Source: Larus michahellis (Eukaryota > Chordata > Aves > Charadriiformes > Laridae). Taken from it: a stretch of DNA of 64,000 nt. This document shows positions 46,001 to 61,000 of the stretch, one piece after another. Each line of letters opens with the position of its first letter. Position 1 is the stretch's first letter. Under the pieces are notes generated by a model that was not told the DNA's origin, searched no databases, and saw only the letters and a program-made list of their open reading frames with translations. The position numbers were made by a program, and so were the translations under genes. The stretch is taken from positions 377,001 through 441,000 of the forward strand of contig NC_133903.1 of the NCBI RefSeq assembly GCF_964199755.1. Reading direction: 5' to 3'.

Positions 46001-49000
46001 TGTGCTCCACAGTGAGGAGTTGTAGGAGAACTATGGTGGTATCTGGGGGACCCAATGGAAGCTCCATCACATCGTACACTACATCAATAGAGCAAGTTGG
46101 GACAGCGGGACATGAGTTGCCTTGGCTGTTTGAATCACAGAAGATGGGGGTGTTTTGTGGAAATCACGTTACAGATAGGATTTAAGGAGGAAATCTTAGC
46201 TCATGGCAGCCAGGACTGCAAGTGGTTTTTAGTTGGCATGGCTGTCACCAGAGAGGTCACACAGTGAAGGGGTGTGAAGCCCCTCCTGTGTCCTCTTTAC
46301 ATCCTGCAGGGCAGACGTGAGCCACGTTTAAACACATGTGGCTGGTGCGCGTGTAAGCAGGAAACTGCATTTCCAGGGCTGTTAAATCAGCACTGAACTT
46401 GCTTTAACAATAATAAAAACCTGAACCTGAAGGGCCTCCAACAGCAGAAGGACACGGAGCTGTTGGAGTGGGGCCAGGGGAGGCCCCGGAGATGCTGGGA
46501 GGGCTGGAGCCCCTCTGCTGTGGGGACAGGCTGAGAGAGCTGGGGGGGTTCAGCCTGGAGAAGAGAAGGCTCCGGGGAGACCTTCCAGCCCCTGCCAGTC
46601 CCTAAAGGGGCTCCGGGAAAGCTGGGGAGGGACTCTGGAGCAGGGAGGGGAGCCATGGGACGAGGGGGAAGGGTTTTACACTGACAGAGGGGAGATTCAA
46701 ATGAGATCTGAGGAAGAAACTGTTTGCTGTGAGGGTGGTGAGCCCCTGGCCCAGGGTGCCCAGAGAAGCTGTGGCTGCCCCATCCCTGGAGGGGTTCAAG
46801 GCCAGGTTGGACGGGGCTTGGAGCAACCTGGGCTGGTGGGAGGTGTCCCTGCCCAGGGCAGGGGGTGGCACTGGGTGGCCTTCAAGGTCCCTTCCAACCC
46901 AAACTGTTCTGGGATTCGATGAAAAGAACAAAATAAACTGCTCTTACTCATAAATACGCAGTGAGCAAGAGCTACCTGCGAGAAAGTGCTGTACTCCACA
47001 TTTACTTTTGCACTGTTGTATAAATGGATATATTTAGTCCCAAGACACTGCTGTCTGAAGTTATTTGTAGTCTCCTTGGGGGATACCTTGGCGTTTTAAA
47101 CTAATGGAGAATATGCTTTATGGCTTCAGAGCTCCTGTCATTACTGCAGTGTAACTCACCGACTTCCATGAAGTATTGCTGATTGTCGGAGATGTAAGCG
47201 AAAGAAGAATTATGCCCACGCTCTAAATTTCAATGTCAGGAATCTTAAAAGTGATTTTACCACTCACGAGAGGTGCCACATTCTCACAGATGAGAGAAAT
47301 GTCATGCTCCATAATCCTTAATATATTCCATTTTTACAACACACTTATTTTATATTACTCATTTTAACCATACCGATGATTTAAATGCACTTTTACTTTT
47401 AAGAAGTAGTATTATTCATTGCTGCTAATCCCAAAGGAGATGAAGAGCTCTTGGTGGCTATGCAATAATGCATCAGAAGGTAATTATTTGTTATAAAAAT
47501 GCAGTTATAGATGTTTCTTTGATTTGTATGTTGGTTTGATGATGTCCCACGAATTCAGAGGGGCCGCTGAAGCAGTGTTTTGTTCTATCGCTAAGCAGGT
47601 TGTTGCTGAGGGACTAGAGGAACTAACAGCTACGCCTTTCTGTGCTGCAGAATTTTACTGAGCTTGTGATGGTGTGGCAGCATCGTCTGCTGTTGATTAG
47701 TTCACATCTGGGCGTTATTGCCCAGAGTCTGACTATGCCCGCATCACTGAATCGCTAAAAACAGGGACTATAGCAGGAAAGCTGGGCTTTGTACGTTCTC
47801 GTGCTGTGTAAATTATGAAAGCAAAGGCTAGTCGTTTACGGAGACAGGGGATTCATTCCGGCTTCCTGCAAACGAGTTCATCACCATCGCTGCGACGTTT
47901 AAAGCCCGGGGGAGCCATGCACAATTCAGACCTGCTTTGCAGGGCCGCGGGTGATGGCAGTGAACAAGCACAAGGCTGAAGTCAGAAGGTGCTTGCCCGT
48001 GGTGGTGGGGCTCTTCTCCACCCACCGTGGCTGTGGTTGCGCTTTGCAGAGGTTAATAGAAATGACGACCTTAACGTTAGATCCTGGGTGCTGCGGAGGA
48101 AAATGACCTGGTTCACAGCCTTGCAAACTGTGGCGCGGGCACAACCCAGACGGAGCCTCAGCGCGTCTTCTCCTGGCCGGTGCTGAGCTGGACGGGTCTC
48201 CGTCCATGGGCCCATCTTGGGTCTGATGTGGCATAGAGCAGGCGTTGTTTAAACCCGAAGCAACAAAGAGGCTGTGTAACGCTCCAGCTGCCGCCCTGAC
48301 ACAGGAATGAGTTATGCTGCATGTGAAATCCAGGCAGGACTTAAGAGTTCAAAACATCCAATCGATCCAGATAAGAACTCAGCGAGCCACTTCCAGAGAC
48401 TTATTTAGCCCTCCGTCCTTTTCCAAGCAGAGGTTATACTGCAAATTCTGACAAGGGGTGTGGCGTCATTAGCCGGGAAAATCCAGGCACAGACAAATAG
48501 AACCAGGAAAGTTCAATTTTTGACAGCACAAGCGATCTGGGCAGAGTTCAGCTGAATGCAGAGAACAGTGCATATGTCTCGTACCCAAATTTCAGGCCGT
48601 GTGGGGTTTTAAAGATCGCAGTTTAAGGCACTAGTGACAGACAGAAATGACTCAATTTTTGAGCACAAGTGGGGTATACCATACTAAATGACAGTTTCCT
48701 GAGAACGACACCTTGTATGTCACAAGTTGGCTAATGTATTTTCTTCTACATAGGCTAGGTTTATTGGTTTGCTTTTATGATGACATGGAACAGATGGATT
48801 CTGCTGTGGCCCGGGCTTTACTTCATCAAATGATTAAATGCAATCAGTTGAGAGGTTTCCAGGCTGAGGTTCAGAAGGTGGGTACAACGCTCGTTCTTCT
48901 TGCCTACCTTAATCCTGAAACCAGAGGAGAGACTTTCTTCTTGAACTTGGAAAGAAAAGAGTGAAAAATCACTGGGATCTAAGAAATCACTAGAAATAGT

Positions 49001-52000
49001 TCTCAATCACGTAATGCAAAGAATAAATGCCCATTTTTGGTTTGTTTTTTTTTTACAGCGCTCATTCTTTTCTCGTTCTGCTTTGCCCCATCCCATATTC
49101 CTTTGACAGCTGTGGTTCTATTTTTGAGTTTTTATGAAGTGTGTGGTCACTAAGTGGTTGCCACTGCCTATTCCAGAACCTCCAGTTAAAGTTTTGGATG
49201 ATAATGAAAATTGGTTCTCGGCAGATTTTTATTTGCCATCTGCTTTTTTTTGGTTTACTTTAGCTCAAATCTCAACTCCTGAACATTGCCATGCAAAACC
49301 AGACGCTGAACGATGTCCTTGGATCTCTGTCAGATGCCGTGGTTGGGCTAACTTCAAGTGAGCTGGAATCCTTATCACCTGAAGCGGTGCATAATGCAAT
49401 CGCAACGTTAAACCAAGTCTCTGGGTGGGCAAAAAGCCAAGCTATGATTCTGTCCAGTAAATACCTCTCTTATGAAAAGGTACCTGTGATAACAGCTTTC
49501 TTACTTTCTATTTGTAAAAGTGAAATGGCTTTTTCTCAACAATGACCGTGCGTTTTAGAAAACTTAGTACAAGACTTCTTTTTAGCATTGTTAGTGGTCT
49601 GAAAATTTTTGTTTAAATCAAATAAAAACATCCAAGACTGTACCTCCCAAAGTAGTTCTCTAGTAACAGAGAGAATGACTGTTTGCATTTGGCAGTTGTA
49701 TATGTTATTTTGTCTGTATCACTGCCTTAGGCAGAATTTGCATGATCAGAGATCCCAGACTATATATTCAAATACACTCTAATGGAAGGGATCGTGGTCC
49801 TCTCTGAAGTTTCAAAAAAAGGAGCCTCAGGGAAAATTGCCACATTTGTTCCCTGGACCATCTTGTCTGAATTGAAAGGAATCTGAGGAGAGTGCATCCC
49901 CAGGCAAGAAATGTATGAAGTATTCAAAAATAATCATTTTGATTTATGTATGAAGTTTTGCTTTTAAATGCATCTGCTGTTCACAAGGCACAAAACTTTC
50001 TGTTTGTTTGTGGTTATCTCTGCAGGTTTTATCGTTTTATAACGTTAGTCAAATGGGCGCATTGGTGACTGGTGTTAGCACCCAGACATTCTACAGCATG
50101 AACCCAAAGGAGCTTTCTCGGGTTATTCGAGGCACAACCTCCCAATACCTATCTGACTTATCACCTGCACAGCAACAAGGGATCCTCAGGAAGGTGATTA
50201 TAAACCCAAGTGTGTAGTGGGTTCTCTCTGCACGAGAGTGCAATAACCAGATATGCAGAGCAGGATTTGAAGTGTTGTCACTGGGACATGTGTTTTAGCT
50301 CAGTGGTTAATGTTTGTAATGTTTTCTTCTGAACACCAACTATATTTTGAAGGTTCTCTCTTGCTTGGTTCCATGACGTTTTTAATACCGACATGTTTTC
50401 CCTTTATCCTCTTAAGAGAAATATTACACAGAATAGAAAGAAGGGCAAATCCTGTAAATCTAAGCATCAGTTCTGAAATGCCACGTATTTATCTGATCCT
50501 CTTTTTAGATAGCTGCATTTGGAGATTTTTCTTCATCAGTCAAATATATACAAGGAGCTTTCTTTAAAGACATATCTCTTTCTGATTTATGGAAACAGAC
50601 TGGTTATAATCCCCCAATGATGAAAGAAAAAGAACTAAGAAGAAGCCAGGTAAAAATTGTTATGCAGTTCCCATTTCACTGCAATTTAGTATGACGGAAA
50701 ATAGGAAAAGTGTAATATGTATGTGTTTAAGCAATATTGGTAAAAGGAAGGTTTGCCTGCCCCAAATATATCTTGATATAAACAACCAGAGGTCACTTAG
50801 AGCCTAGGCAGCATCCTGACACAACGCTACGGAAAGGGAGGCGTTAATATGATGAGTTCAAAAGTCTTCAATATTCTGCCACATAAATTTTCTCCTTCCA
50901 GTACTGTATCCTGTACGTTTGCAGGAACGACTACTCCTTTGGCTCGGTCCGCAGAGATGAAAGGTTGGACCAGAGGATCTCCAGAAGTCCCTTCAAACCT
51001 AAATGATTCTGTGGTTGTGTGCCATGAACATGTTTAACATCATCCCATAGTACCATTCAGTGGTGTTTTGTTTTGTCTTCTGAATAAGAAATTCTGCACT
51101 GGGTGCCAATCCTTTAGGTTGGCCAAACTGGACCGTAGAAATGCCTTTAGAGGACATAAGAGAGTTAAACATAGAAAAACCTAAAAACCTTGCGGTAGTT
51201 ATTGTGTCTTACAACTGAATTACCTAAGCTTAACTTTAAATATGTTGGGTTTTATTTCAGGCTTTGTATCTGTATGAATTACTGTCTAAGAAAAACTCTC
51301 CTGTTGACCTTCTAAGGTATGGATGATAGTCTCCTTTGAAATGGGGTTAAAGTCTAGTTTTGTGATGAGATCGACTTGGAGGGAAACCATATGTGGTTAT
51401 TTTGTATTATCTTGTGTGTATTCATTCCTGGGTACCACAGGATAATTCACCTTCCTCAATAAAAACAGTCTCCAAATCCAAAATCAGGATCGAGGCATTG
51501 CAGAGGTTTGGATATTTTAAGGCTCAGTCAATTTGATTACATTTTTACTTTCAATGGCTTTTAGATTACAAGAAAGGGGGGAAAAAAAGGTGGTCAAGAA
51601 ACTGTATCTTAGGATGAGCAAGGACTAGATCCTGCTTAAATATTCAAAAGATTGAACTTTGCTTTTCCTTTCAGCACAGGACACCTTGTGAAAGGAGTAA
51701 CTTGTCAACTCATTGAAAGTATGGGCGCAGACTTTTTTTTAAACAGTTTTAAAATCTTTGAAAAGAATCTTCATCTGCTTTCTCCATATCAGGTAAAACC
51801 AAAAAAAGGACTTTGTGTACATAAACGCACTACCCAACATCCAAACTGTAGGTAAATTAGAATGTGGTCCATTCTTTTTTTCATTTATTTCAAAACCCTG
51901 TATATGAACTTGTCTGCAAACGTACTTCATGTGTGTTATCATTTTGCCAATTTCGCGTGTCACTTGCAAATTGCAAGAAATTTCTACAGTCCTTTTAACT

Positions 52001-55000
52001 TGATGTTTCATGAGTAATCTATTTGGAACTATATATCTGTTTTGGAAACTGTCCTGGTTCCGGTGGGGATAGGGTTAACTTTTCCTGGTATTCCATGCCA
52101 TGTGAGCCACGCCCACCCTGAGCTGCCGGGGGAGGGGGCAGGCACTTGCTGCTTAAAAGCGGGCTGGGGCGTCCCGGGTCCGGCCGGTCGGCGAGCGGCG
52201 GGGAGCGGCGGTCCCGTAATCGCGTTTGTATATTCCCCTATCCGTGTTGTTGTTGTTGTTTGCCTGTTCCCTTTGCTGTTCTGTTAAACTGCTTTTGTCC
52301 CAACCCAAGAGTCTTGCCTTTTCTTACGATCCTTCCTGTGTTAGGAAGGCACGTGCGAGCGGCACGTGGTTCTTTGTTGCCATCTGAGGCTAAACCACGA
52401 CAGAAACATACAAATGCTCTCATGCACTCAGATACAGGATGCTTCGTCTCTGATGTCTACAAAAACAAAACTCTGAACTACTTTAAAAGAAAAAAAGCCA
52501 AAGAAAAATGCTTTCTGAAAATAATATACAGTTTTATATATACTAATTTATAAGCTGTAATAAACAAACCACATTTTAATTCTTCCTCAAAATTTCCAAA
52601 TGTTTAAGATCATAATTTTTTGTTGCTTTTAGGTTAATTGTTTGGCTTGGAAGTTTTGGAAAGTTTCCAATGCATCTATTCCTCCCTTCCTCTTATCAGT
52701 GCTTCCGTAAGTCACATCTTATGACATCTTAAGCTACTGCATTCGTAGCACTACATTCAGAGTAGCCTTCAGAGCACTTTTTAAATAATCTCTTCAGTCT
52801 TAAGAAAACTAATGATTCAAACAAATGGTAGTTTGAATCTAAACCAAATGGTAGTCCTGAATTGTACTTGTTAATTCCCCTTTTTCTTTATTTCTTTCTT
52901 CCCACATGCTTAAAGGGATAAAAGGGAATGGGCACTATTCTTTTCCTGGAATATTTCTAATTGGAAAAAAGTACGAAAATAAAAGCATTCTATTTGACAA
53001 AGCATTACTCTAGTTAAAAAACAATAAAATAATAACAGAAATACTTAAATACAAGGCTTTCTACAAACCGCAGCACCAAGTTATTTGGCCAACAATTGCA
53101 TCTTGCTTGTTCAGGACCCTCAGAAGTTGCTGGTGCTTTGGCTACACACCCCAATAAGGCTGGGCTTGCGCGGCTTTTGGGTATGGCTCTGTTTGCAAAG
53201 GCTGCCTGCCACTCTGGGTGGAGAAGAGGATGTTTTGTTTAATTTGGCAGGCTTTCCTGGACTTTGATAAAAAGGAAGCCTACTCTAAAACTGCCTGTTG
53301 TCCTTAACTCACCTACCACATCTTCATTCATCAGAGAATTATTCCTAATAAAAAGGAGAAAGGGTAAAAGTTTCTGAACTGCAGACAGTCTCGTTTCATA
53401 CGGCGTTAAAGCACCTCAGAGCACTTTCGTCCACTTGCAGCTATTTATATCCCTTAGCCATTTTTTGGAGTGAGGTTCATGTGCTGATGAACTGGAAGAT
53501 GATGTAAGTTAAAGAAAGACGTGGATTAATTGCAACTTTTCTGGCCTGGACAGTTTATAATTTTTCAAGTCCAGACTTGTCTTTAAATTTCTCCACCATC
53601 ACAGATTTTATGGGTGTGGGTACGGGCGTATCAAGGTCAGGTTTACGTTCTGAGACCATTGGAATTCTCCCTGCAGGACTGAGTACCTGGAGTATGTCTC
53701 GGGCCCTTTGTGCATCCCTTTCATTGAAAGCCTGGGGAAGACTGAGATGGACCTTTTGAATCCAAGCCCTCGCAAAAAGAACGCTGTCCTGCAGAAAGTG
53801 CAGGAGTGCTTGGTAGGTACGGCAAGGAGGGGTCAGCAGCAGAGGGAGCCTTGCAGAAAAAGTCACCTGTAATTGGACACTGACAATTCCAAACTCAGTG
53901 AGAGTGGTTGATTAGTTTTCTCCCCCTTTATTGTCATGTGGTGCATCACAAAGTTATCCTGCCTACTTGTACTCCCCGGTCGACATGCACACGCTCACCG
54001 TCTCCTCTGTAGACAACCCGGGACACAGGCTCCCCTGCTCCGTGTGTGTGTGGTGAAACCATAGCTGAGGGCTCTGAGAGCCCAAAAGCGAATAACACCG
54101 CATGATAATTTCTTCATTGTCACAGGCAAGAGCAGCTTAGGCTATCGCCCAGCTTGGAGAAGCTCTGGGTGCCAAGGCCCCAAGCAACCTGCTGTAGCTG
54201 ACCTGATGTGAGCATCCGAACTTGTGGTTCTGTGTGCACGTATTGCTGCACTGCTGTGTCAGTCACCATCTACATAAGTATCTGTATTCTTACGGGGGCT
54301 TTTTGTGTACTGTTTTGATTTTATTCTTCCCTGCCGAAGGAAACCTTTTTTATAGCTTCCTTAACGATTTTCGCTGACTCCATGCACGTGGCGAGGTGTT
54401 CTCACAAAATGCCGCTGCTGTCCGGGACAGCCCGGAGCTGACCCTGTTCCCCCCTGCTCCGAGCCGAGGGTGGCCCAGCACGTCCCACGGGAGAGGTGGA
54501 GGGACCAGGAGGGTCTGGTGACTTCTGCTGTCTGGGAGCTGCGGCAGTCACCAGTTTTTAGGGGAAACTAGTTCTTTGATGTAGCTGTGAATATTCATGT
54601 CCCTATACATGCCACCCAGCCCTATAATCTCCGGTGTTTTGGCAGCTGCTTGAGGAACCCCCAGAGAGAAGCCTTCTGACAGCAAGAGCTGGTGGCCCTT
54701 TCCCTTGCGAGAGCTCTGCTGCCAGGCAGAAAGGCAGCACCTCTGCAGGTCTTGGGTGCTCGCCTGGATGTAGAGATGGGGGCAGGAGATTTAGTTTTAA
54801 TTATTTTTTTATGTGTGCTTCAGTATGGAATAAAGAATACACTGAAAGCTCTGACAAGTGCTTATTAAGTATCACCAGCTGCATTGGTGAAAGCAAAAAG
54901 TATAAAGCAGTCTCAGCAGAAATTGTAGATTAAGTTGCCGGTGCAAACTGTTGTGTCTTTGTTCGTTAAAGGGTCACAGAGCTTAAATGCATTGTGATGC

Positions 55001-58000
55001 CGTTGAGTGATACAGGTGAGAGCCAAGATCAGCTCTGCCAACAAGGTAAATGCTCTTGTTTCAGAATGGCTCCATTGCTGATGAATTTGATGTTGACCTA
55101 CTTGGAAATCTAATCTGCCACTTACCTCCAGCCTTTCTGCATGGCAGAATGTCCCTGAAGGCGATGGCAACAGCCCTTCCTCAGTTCAAACTCTGCCGCC
55201 AGCTCAGCCACCAGCAGAAGACTGAAATTAAATACAAGATCCTCGAGTTCTATGGGTGAGGTATTAGATGTACCGCCGTGTGAGTGCTGAGGGTTAAGCC
55301 GTGCAAATACCAACCGGTCGCTTTGCACAGACAGAACTGCAGTGAAAACAACCCAGAGCGACTCCTGTCACCATCCGAGCTTGGGGTCTCTGTGCCCTTG
55401 AGCGAGGTTTCTGTTCTTGTGTGTAACGCGGTAGCTGTGGAACCCAGTACGAGCCCCGGGACACGCGGTCCCACGGGAACAGCAGAGAAGGGGTCGTGTT
55501 TGAGGAGCGGCCGGCAAGGAGCCTCCCTGGCGTGGCAAGGGAATGGGTGTTAGAGGCAAAGGATGGCGCAGGAATGCAAAGAATGGGAAAATGGAAGTGG
55601 GATACTGGGTGTACAGGCGCGAGGAGGGAAATCAAGCAGACTGCACGCTCCCTGGCAGTGGGAGAAGCTGGAGGGATATAAGGTTCGGCCAACCGAAGGA
55701 ACAACACAGCGGCGAGTGCGATGTCAGGAGTGACTGGGGCCAGGGGGCTGATGGAGCCATGCTGCTCTCTGTCCTGCAAAAAACAAAGCTGTCCTCTGTC
55801 TGGCAAGAATATACTGGTGTTCTCTTGCGCTGTCCCTTAGGAGTATCTTGCATTTGAAAAACGAGACTAAATGCGTAGTTTCTAACGCATCCCTCCAGCC
55901 CCAAAGCCTGTCACTGCACCTAATCGTTTTGGTTGCTCGTTCAGCTTCCTCCCAGTCATCATTTTTCTGGTAACGGAATAGCTGTATTTTCCACCAGATC
56001 CCATCCCTGCATTAATCTCAATACAGATCCATTTTACTGAATCATGTCGCACTGTGCTACGTAATATTTTATTTTATTTATTTTGAAAATATTTGTCTAA
56101 TCAAACATTCTCATAGCGGAGCAACAAACCACATAAAGTTTTCTGTGAGAACACGCACGAAGGGATTTGTTACTATCATCATCTTCAGGCTCTTTCAGGC
56201 TAAAAATTATTTATTCGAGTGCTTTCTTAAGTCAACCACCAATGTGGTTGGCTAATATTTTTCAGATTCATATCAAACAAAACCTGCATAGTGCTAAGCC
56301 ACATACATTTTGAAAAACCCAGCACCACTCAGAACTGAACCTGAACTCAATTTTTAAGACCTGAAATTCCTAGAAATGATTTAGCATGTTATTTCAGGAG
56401 ATACGGTACCTACCGCAGAACTGATCTCTCCTGCAGAAATGTCATTAGATGTGGCTCTCCGAGGTGTTAGATCTGCCTTCCATAACTCTCGACATTGCAG
56501 AGGAACGAAAGAGCAGGCAGTAAAAATAAGGAGCCAATAAGGAACGGATTTAAATCTTCTGTTCCATCCTGTCCTCCATGTTTCTGTCCCTTCATTTTAA
56601 AAGGCAGCGTTAGCAGCAGCCTGGTGCCACTGTTACGTTCCGGGGGTGTTTAGTGAACTCCAGCTCTTCAGGGCGAGGGGGAAACTCTCCATTTCTCCTC
56701 AGTGTGCAGGGATCTCCTCATCAGAAACGCGAGCGTCCTCAGCTCCTGCTGGCATTGTGGAAAGTTACAGTTGCCCAACGCCAATGAAAAACAGACCCTG
56801 TGCACCTGAAAATAGTTAAATGTTGGAATAGAGGAGGGTTTTTTTTCATTTATAAGCAAGTACTGGCAAGTATTGCTTGCTTGACGTATTGGGCGCGTTG
56901 GCCCTTAGGATGAGATTCTTGGGAAAAGGGTGGTTTCAGTTTTGGTTATGAGGTTTCTGCTTCTCCTTTGATACCATTTTGCAGACTGCTATTGCAGTAT
57001 GAACCTGGTAGAAAAAGTGAGTTTTCTTTTAAAAAAGGAATTATTTCTCCGTGCTTGAACACTGTAATGCTAAGAATACTGTGACCGTTGCAGGAGAGAG
57101 CGCTCCATTACCCCAGTATTTGAAGGCCTTCGCTGAATATACTGAGAATTCCACTAATGCCCAATGTACGACAGGGAGATGAGAAAATGCAATCTGATGT
57201 TAATAAGCATGAATCATCACATTGACATAGAAGTGTCCGTGTTTCCTATGCGATACAGTATAAGAAAAATACTGAAGTTTTAGTATAATTTTCATTGCAA
57301 ACATTCTTTATTAATATAATTTTCCAAAATATTTCTTCAGCTCCCCAAACAACTGGACAGCTGAAACAACATCAGATATTGGACCACTCATAGCTCTGCT
57401 GTCAAAAGGGGAATTAAACGTCCTTGCTGAAAAGGTATGTTTTTATTAGAATTTTTAAATTTCTAAAAGTTAATATTGGAATTTGTATTTGTGAATGTTA
57501 TAATGCAGTCTAAATTATGTAACCTGAATGCTAAACTAGGTAAATAATTCTCTTGGCAGAGAACCATGTGTTAATATTTCACACGTTCTTGACTCCGTCA
57601 AAATTTCTGAGATTTCTTATTGAAAGTAATGGAAGTATAAACAATTATTTGCACGTGTACAATGATAATTGTATATTGCCATGTAGAAAAATAAATGGTG
57701 CATTTATAGTGACGCAGACTCAAACATTTTTAGTACTTTACACCTTGCAGCGTTGTTTCCTCCATTCATCCGCCTTCCAACCATAAAAGTTATGTTTCTT
57801 ATCCTGTTAATAATGGGATCATACTGGTCAAATTAGCATTTACTCTCGCGGCCCTTTGCCCTAGGGCCAGTGTAGCACACAGAACTGATAGCCTCAGTAT
57901 TGCGCTTCGGAGTTTCTTTGCCCTCTTTAGTTCTTATAAGCTTTTAATTTTTATGTATACAAGTAAACTGTACTGGAACGGGGAATTCGTTCTTTAGCAG

Positions 58001-61000
58001 AAATGTGTGAGCACAGTCAGCAACTTTTCCTCAGGAGATAATGCTTTTAATTGACCAAATAGAACGGGACTCTTCGATGGAAGGGAAGGTGCCCAGCAGG
58101 GTGGAAGAGAGAGGTCAAAAAAGCCTAAAAAAGGTGACCAGGTTAAAGTTATTTCTCATAATTTAATTGGGTCCCTATCCTCAATTCTTAGCTGGCAAAT
58201 TTAAGACAAAATGAAGTACTTTCTGTACTGCACATACTAAACCGGTGGAACTCATTGCTGCAGGAGGGTCTGGACAGGACTCCCGTCAGTGCTCAGGTGT
58301 TGCCAGAAGCCGAGAGGGGAAACCAGAGGGAGAATCACTCAGAATTTGCTTTGTTTCTAATTTTTCCCCCTTCGAACTTATGCTGTTGTGACCTTTCAGT
58401 AGCAGCCAATTTACTCTCCTCTTCTGAAACACCTGCACAAATAGGAAGGCGGCTGAGCCGTTACAAGCCCCTGCTTTGCTGAGGTCTGCACAACGCTGCC
58501 TCTGCAAGTTGATTTGTTTTGAAATGGAGAAAGAAGCCTTGTTTATTCTCTCTCTCCTTCTTTCTTTCCCTTTGAAGTTCCCCGATATCATTTTACAAAT
58601 AGCACAGACGATTGGACCGCTGTCTTCAGCTGAAGAGCTTCTCTCAACTGTATTTGACTCTGTCTCCAATGGCACATCCAGCATCGACTCATCTCTCACC
58701 GGACCCGGTCGGTATTTCACCTGGTGTCTCAGAAAAGTGCCGTTTGGGGCTCTGATGGTGCAGTTCAAACAGACTTTTTCTTTCACCTTGTCATCAAATG
58801 CGTTCTGAGAAGCAGGGCAATAAAAAGTAAAGCACTGACTATCTTAAAGACGTTCAGTGTTTTAGCAAGGCCAGTGAGAGTCTTCGTCCTGTTGCCTGCA
58901 GTTGTCGCATGCATTGGACAATTGCTGAAACACTTGATGTCGTTACAGGGTGGTACCGTTCAGCATCTCCTGGAATGTTCCTGAGTGCACAGAGGAAAAA
59001 GATGAATGATTTGAATTAAACGGTTTTGTTTATTTTTACTTTCCTTTGTAATCTAAGTGAAAAGCCTTGAATTAAAAAGCCGTGAAGGGACAAGCTACTG
59101 TTGTGCCAGAAGACTGCACGTAGTTAATCCTTTGCCAGACGTGAGCTGATGTTGAGTTGGCTGTTCTTAAATCTGACGCTGGTGGCACTGTGTTTTGTCT
59201 GTCCAAATGGACAGAGTTTGTTGTAATCGAAACAGTATTTTAATTAGCAGCCAAACTAATCTGTTAAAATCTCTGGTGATAAATGGATCGTTTTCTTTGT
59301 ATAAGGTACATACTTTGACTATATTCTATTATTACAGTAACTATCCTTCCTCTTACTTGAAATTCACCCAGGCAGAATTTTTAAGCTATGCCATCCTGTG
59401 CCACGGAAAACCGCCCTGCTGGGGGGAGAGGCTTTTCAAAGCACTGATGGGAATTTAGACCCCAACAATTCCAAGGAGTTTGTTACTGTCTGCCTTCATG
59501 TCTTTGAAAACCTCCCGTCGGTTCTCAGCCTAACAGAACACAGTCCAAGCTCTCAGGCACCCTGAGCCACCACGGCACGCAGAGCAGCAGCTCTGCACGC
59601 CGACTGCGTGTCTCTGGGAATGGATTTGCTCCTGATAATGCTGAACTCACACGCAGAGAGAGACAGAGGGCGTTCTACAGACTTGTATTTTTGCATAGCC
59701 TGAAAGAAACCCATGGCCTCCGTTGATCAGAGTAGTCAATTATCAGACTCTAAAAAAGCAGAATCGAGCTGGTGGAATAGCAGGGCGCTAGTCCACCTGT
59801 ATGCGTGAAATGCATTCTTCCTTGAACAAGTAAACCATCAGATCGTAAATCATATTTCTTTAGACATGGGCCACAGGACTAAAGGTTCAGCCCCAGGCAT
59901 TTCAGGGCGCTTGTGTCTACGTGTGCCTTTTTAGGCCTCTGGATCACAACAACATGAATCCCAAAGACTTCTCTAATCAGACTAACTCATCTCCAGCGCA
60001 GTTGCAGAGCTGTCTCACCTGCGTTGCAGGACCCTTATCAACCTGCCAGTGAAGCTAATGATCTTTGTGCAAGGGCAGTTTGGCTCCAAGGCTATGGAGG
60101 CTTTTCACTCTTCACTTGGGGTGCACGAGCTCAGCTCGGGGGAGCCTGGGGGATGAAAAATTGAAGGATCATTTGTGCTAGTCTAAGAAATACTTCTGCA
60201 GTCCAAGTGTGGTATTCAGTTTCTCTTACCAAACATAATCTTATCAATTCCACACCACTTGCACGGTGGTTTCAATAAGGAATGAAGTTTATGGATGATT
60301 TGTAAATCGCTAGGCAAATGGGTATTGTGAAAATGGCTCTGGAATAACACTGGTGCTCTTCATGCTACCAACCTGCTGTTTTACATTTGCCACAGTCCAG
60401 CTGTGAGCTAATGTTAATAACAGCAACAATTAACAATAACAAATAACAATAACAAATAACAATTACCAGTGACAGAGTTCTTACATCTATGCCTGCATCA
60501 AGACAAAAACAAAGGTGGTGCTTAAGGCGAGATGGAACACACCAGGCAAAACCCAGGACTCGTGTGTCCAAGATGCGACCAGAAAGCCATGGCAGTGCTA
60601 GAAAAAGAATTCAAGTTGCTTACCTCTGAGATGTTGTTATATATATATATATATCTATATATAAAATATGTTCTTCATCAAACTATATGTGATTATATAG
60701 CAAAAGGAAGAGTGAAGTAGCATCAGATGCAGGAAGCAAAGCCAGGAGTCTAATTAGCATTTCCCTTTAATGTAACACGCCAATGCATTTGGTGTGTTAC
60801 AAATAATAAAATTAATGTTTTTTCCAAGAACACAAAATACTAGGTTTTCATGGCTTGGGGAAGGGAGCTGCATTGTGTCTGGAGGGTTGTATTTACAGGA
60901 TAAAAGCTGACCTTTTGCAGAGGGGGGGTGACCCAAGGCAGCCTCGGCGGAGGGCGGGAGGGGGAGAGCGGAGCATCAGCTGGTGCAGTGGAAGCTGAAC

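Noticed and set aside
46000-46185. ORF whose end ([13 protein letters not shown]) loosely resembles the mammalian OTOA segment missing at exons 10/11
   Set aside because: In the frame that gives the match, no AG acceptor has the needed phase with a decent pyrimidine tract. No GT donor follows the AT of the Met codon. The likeness is a few residues and probably chance.
55294-55806. A 170-codon minus-strand ORF in OTOA intron 19
   Set aside because: Low-information sequence overlapped by several + frames; no splice or promoter signal ties it to a gene.
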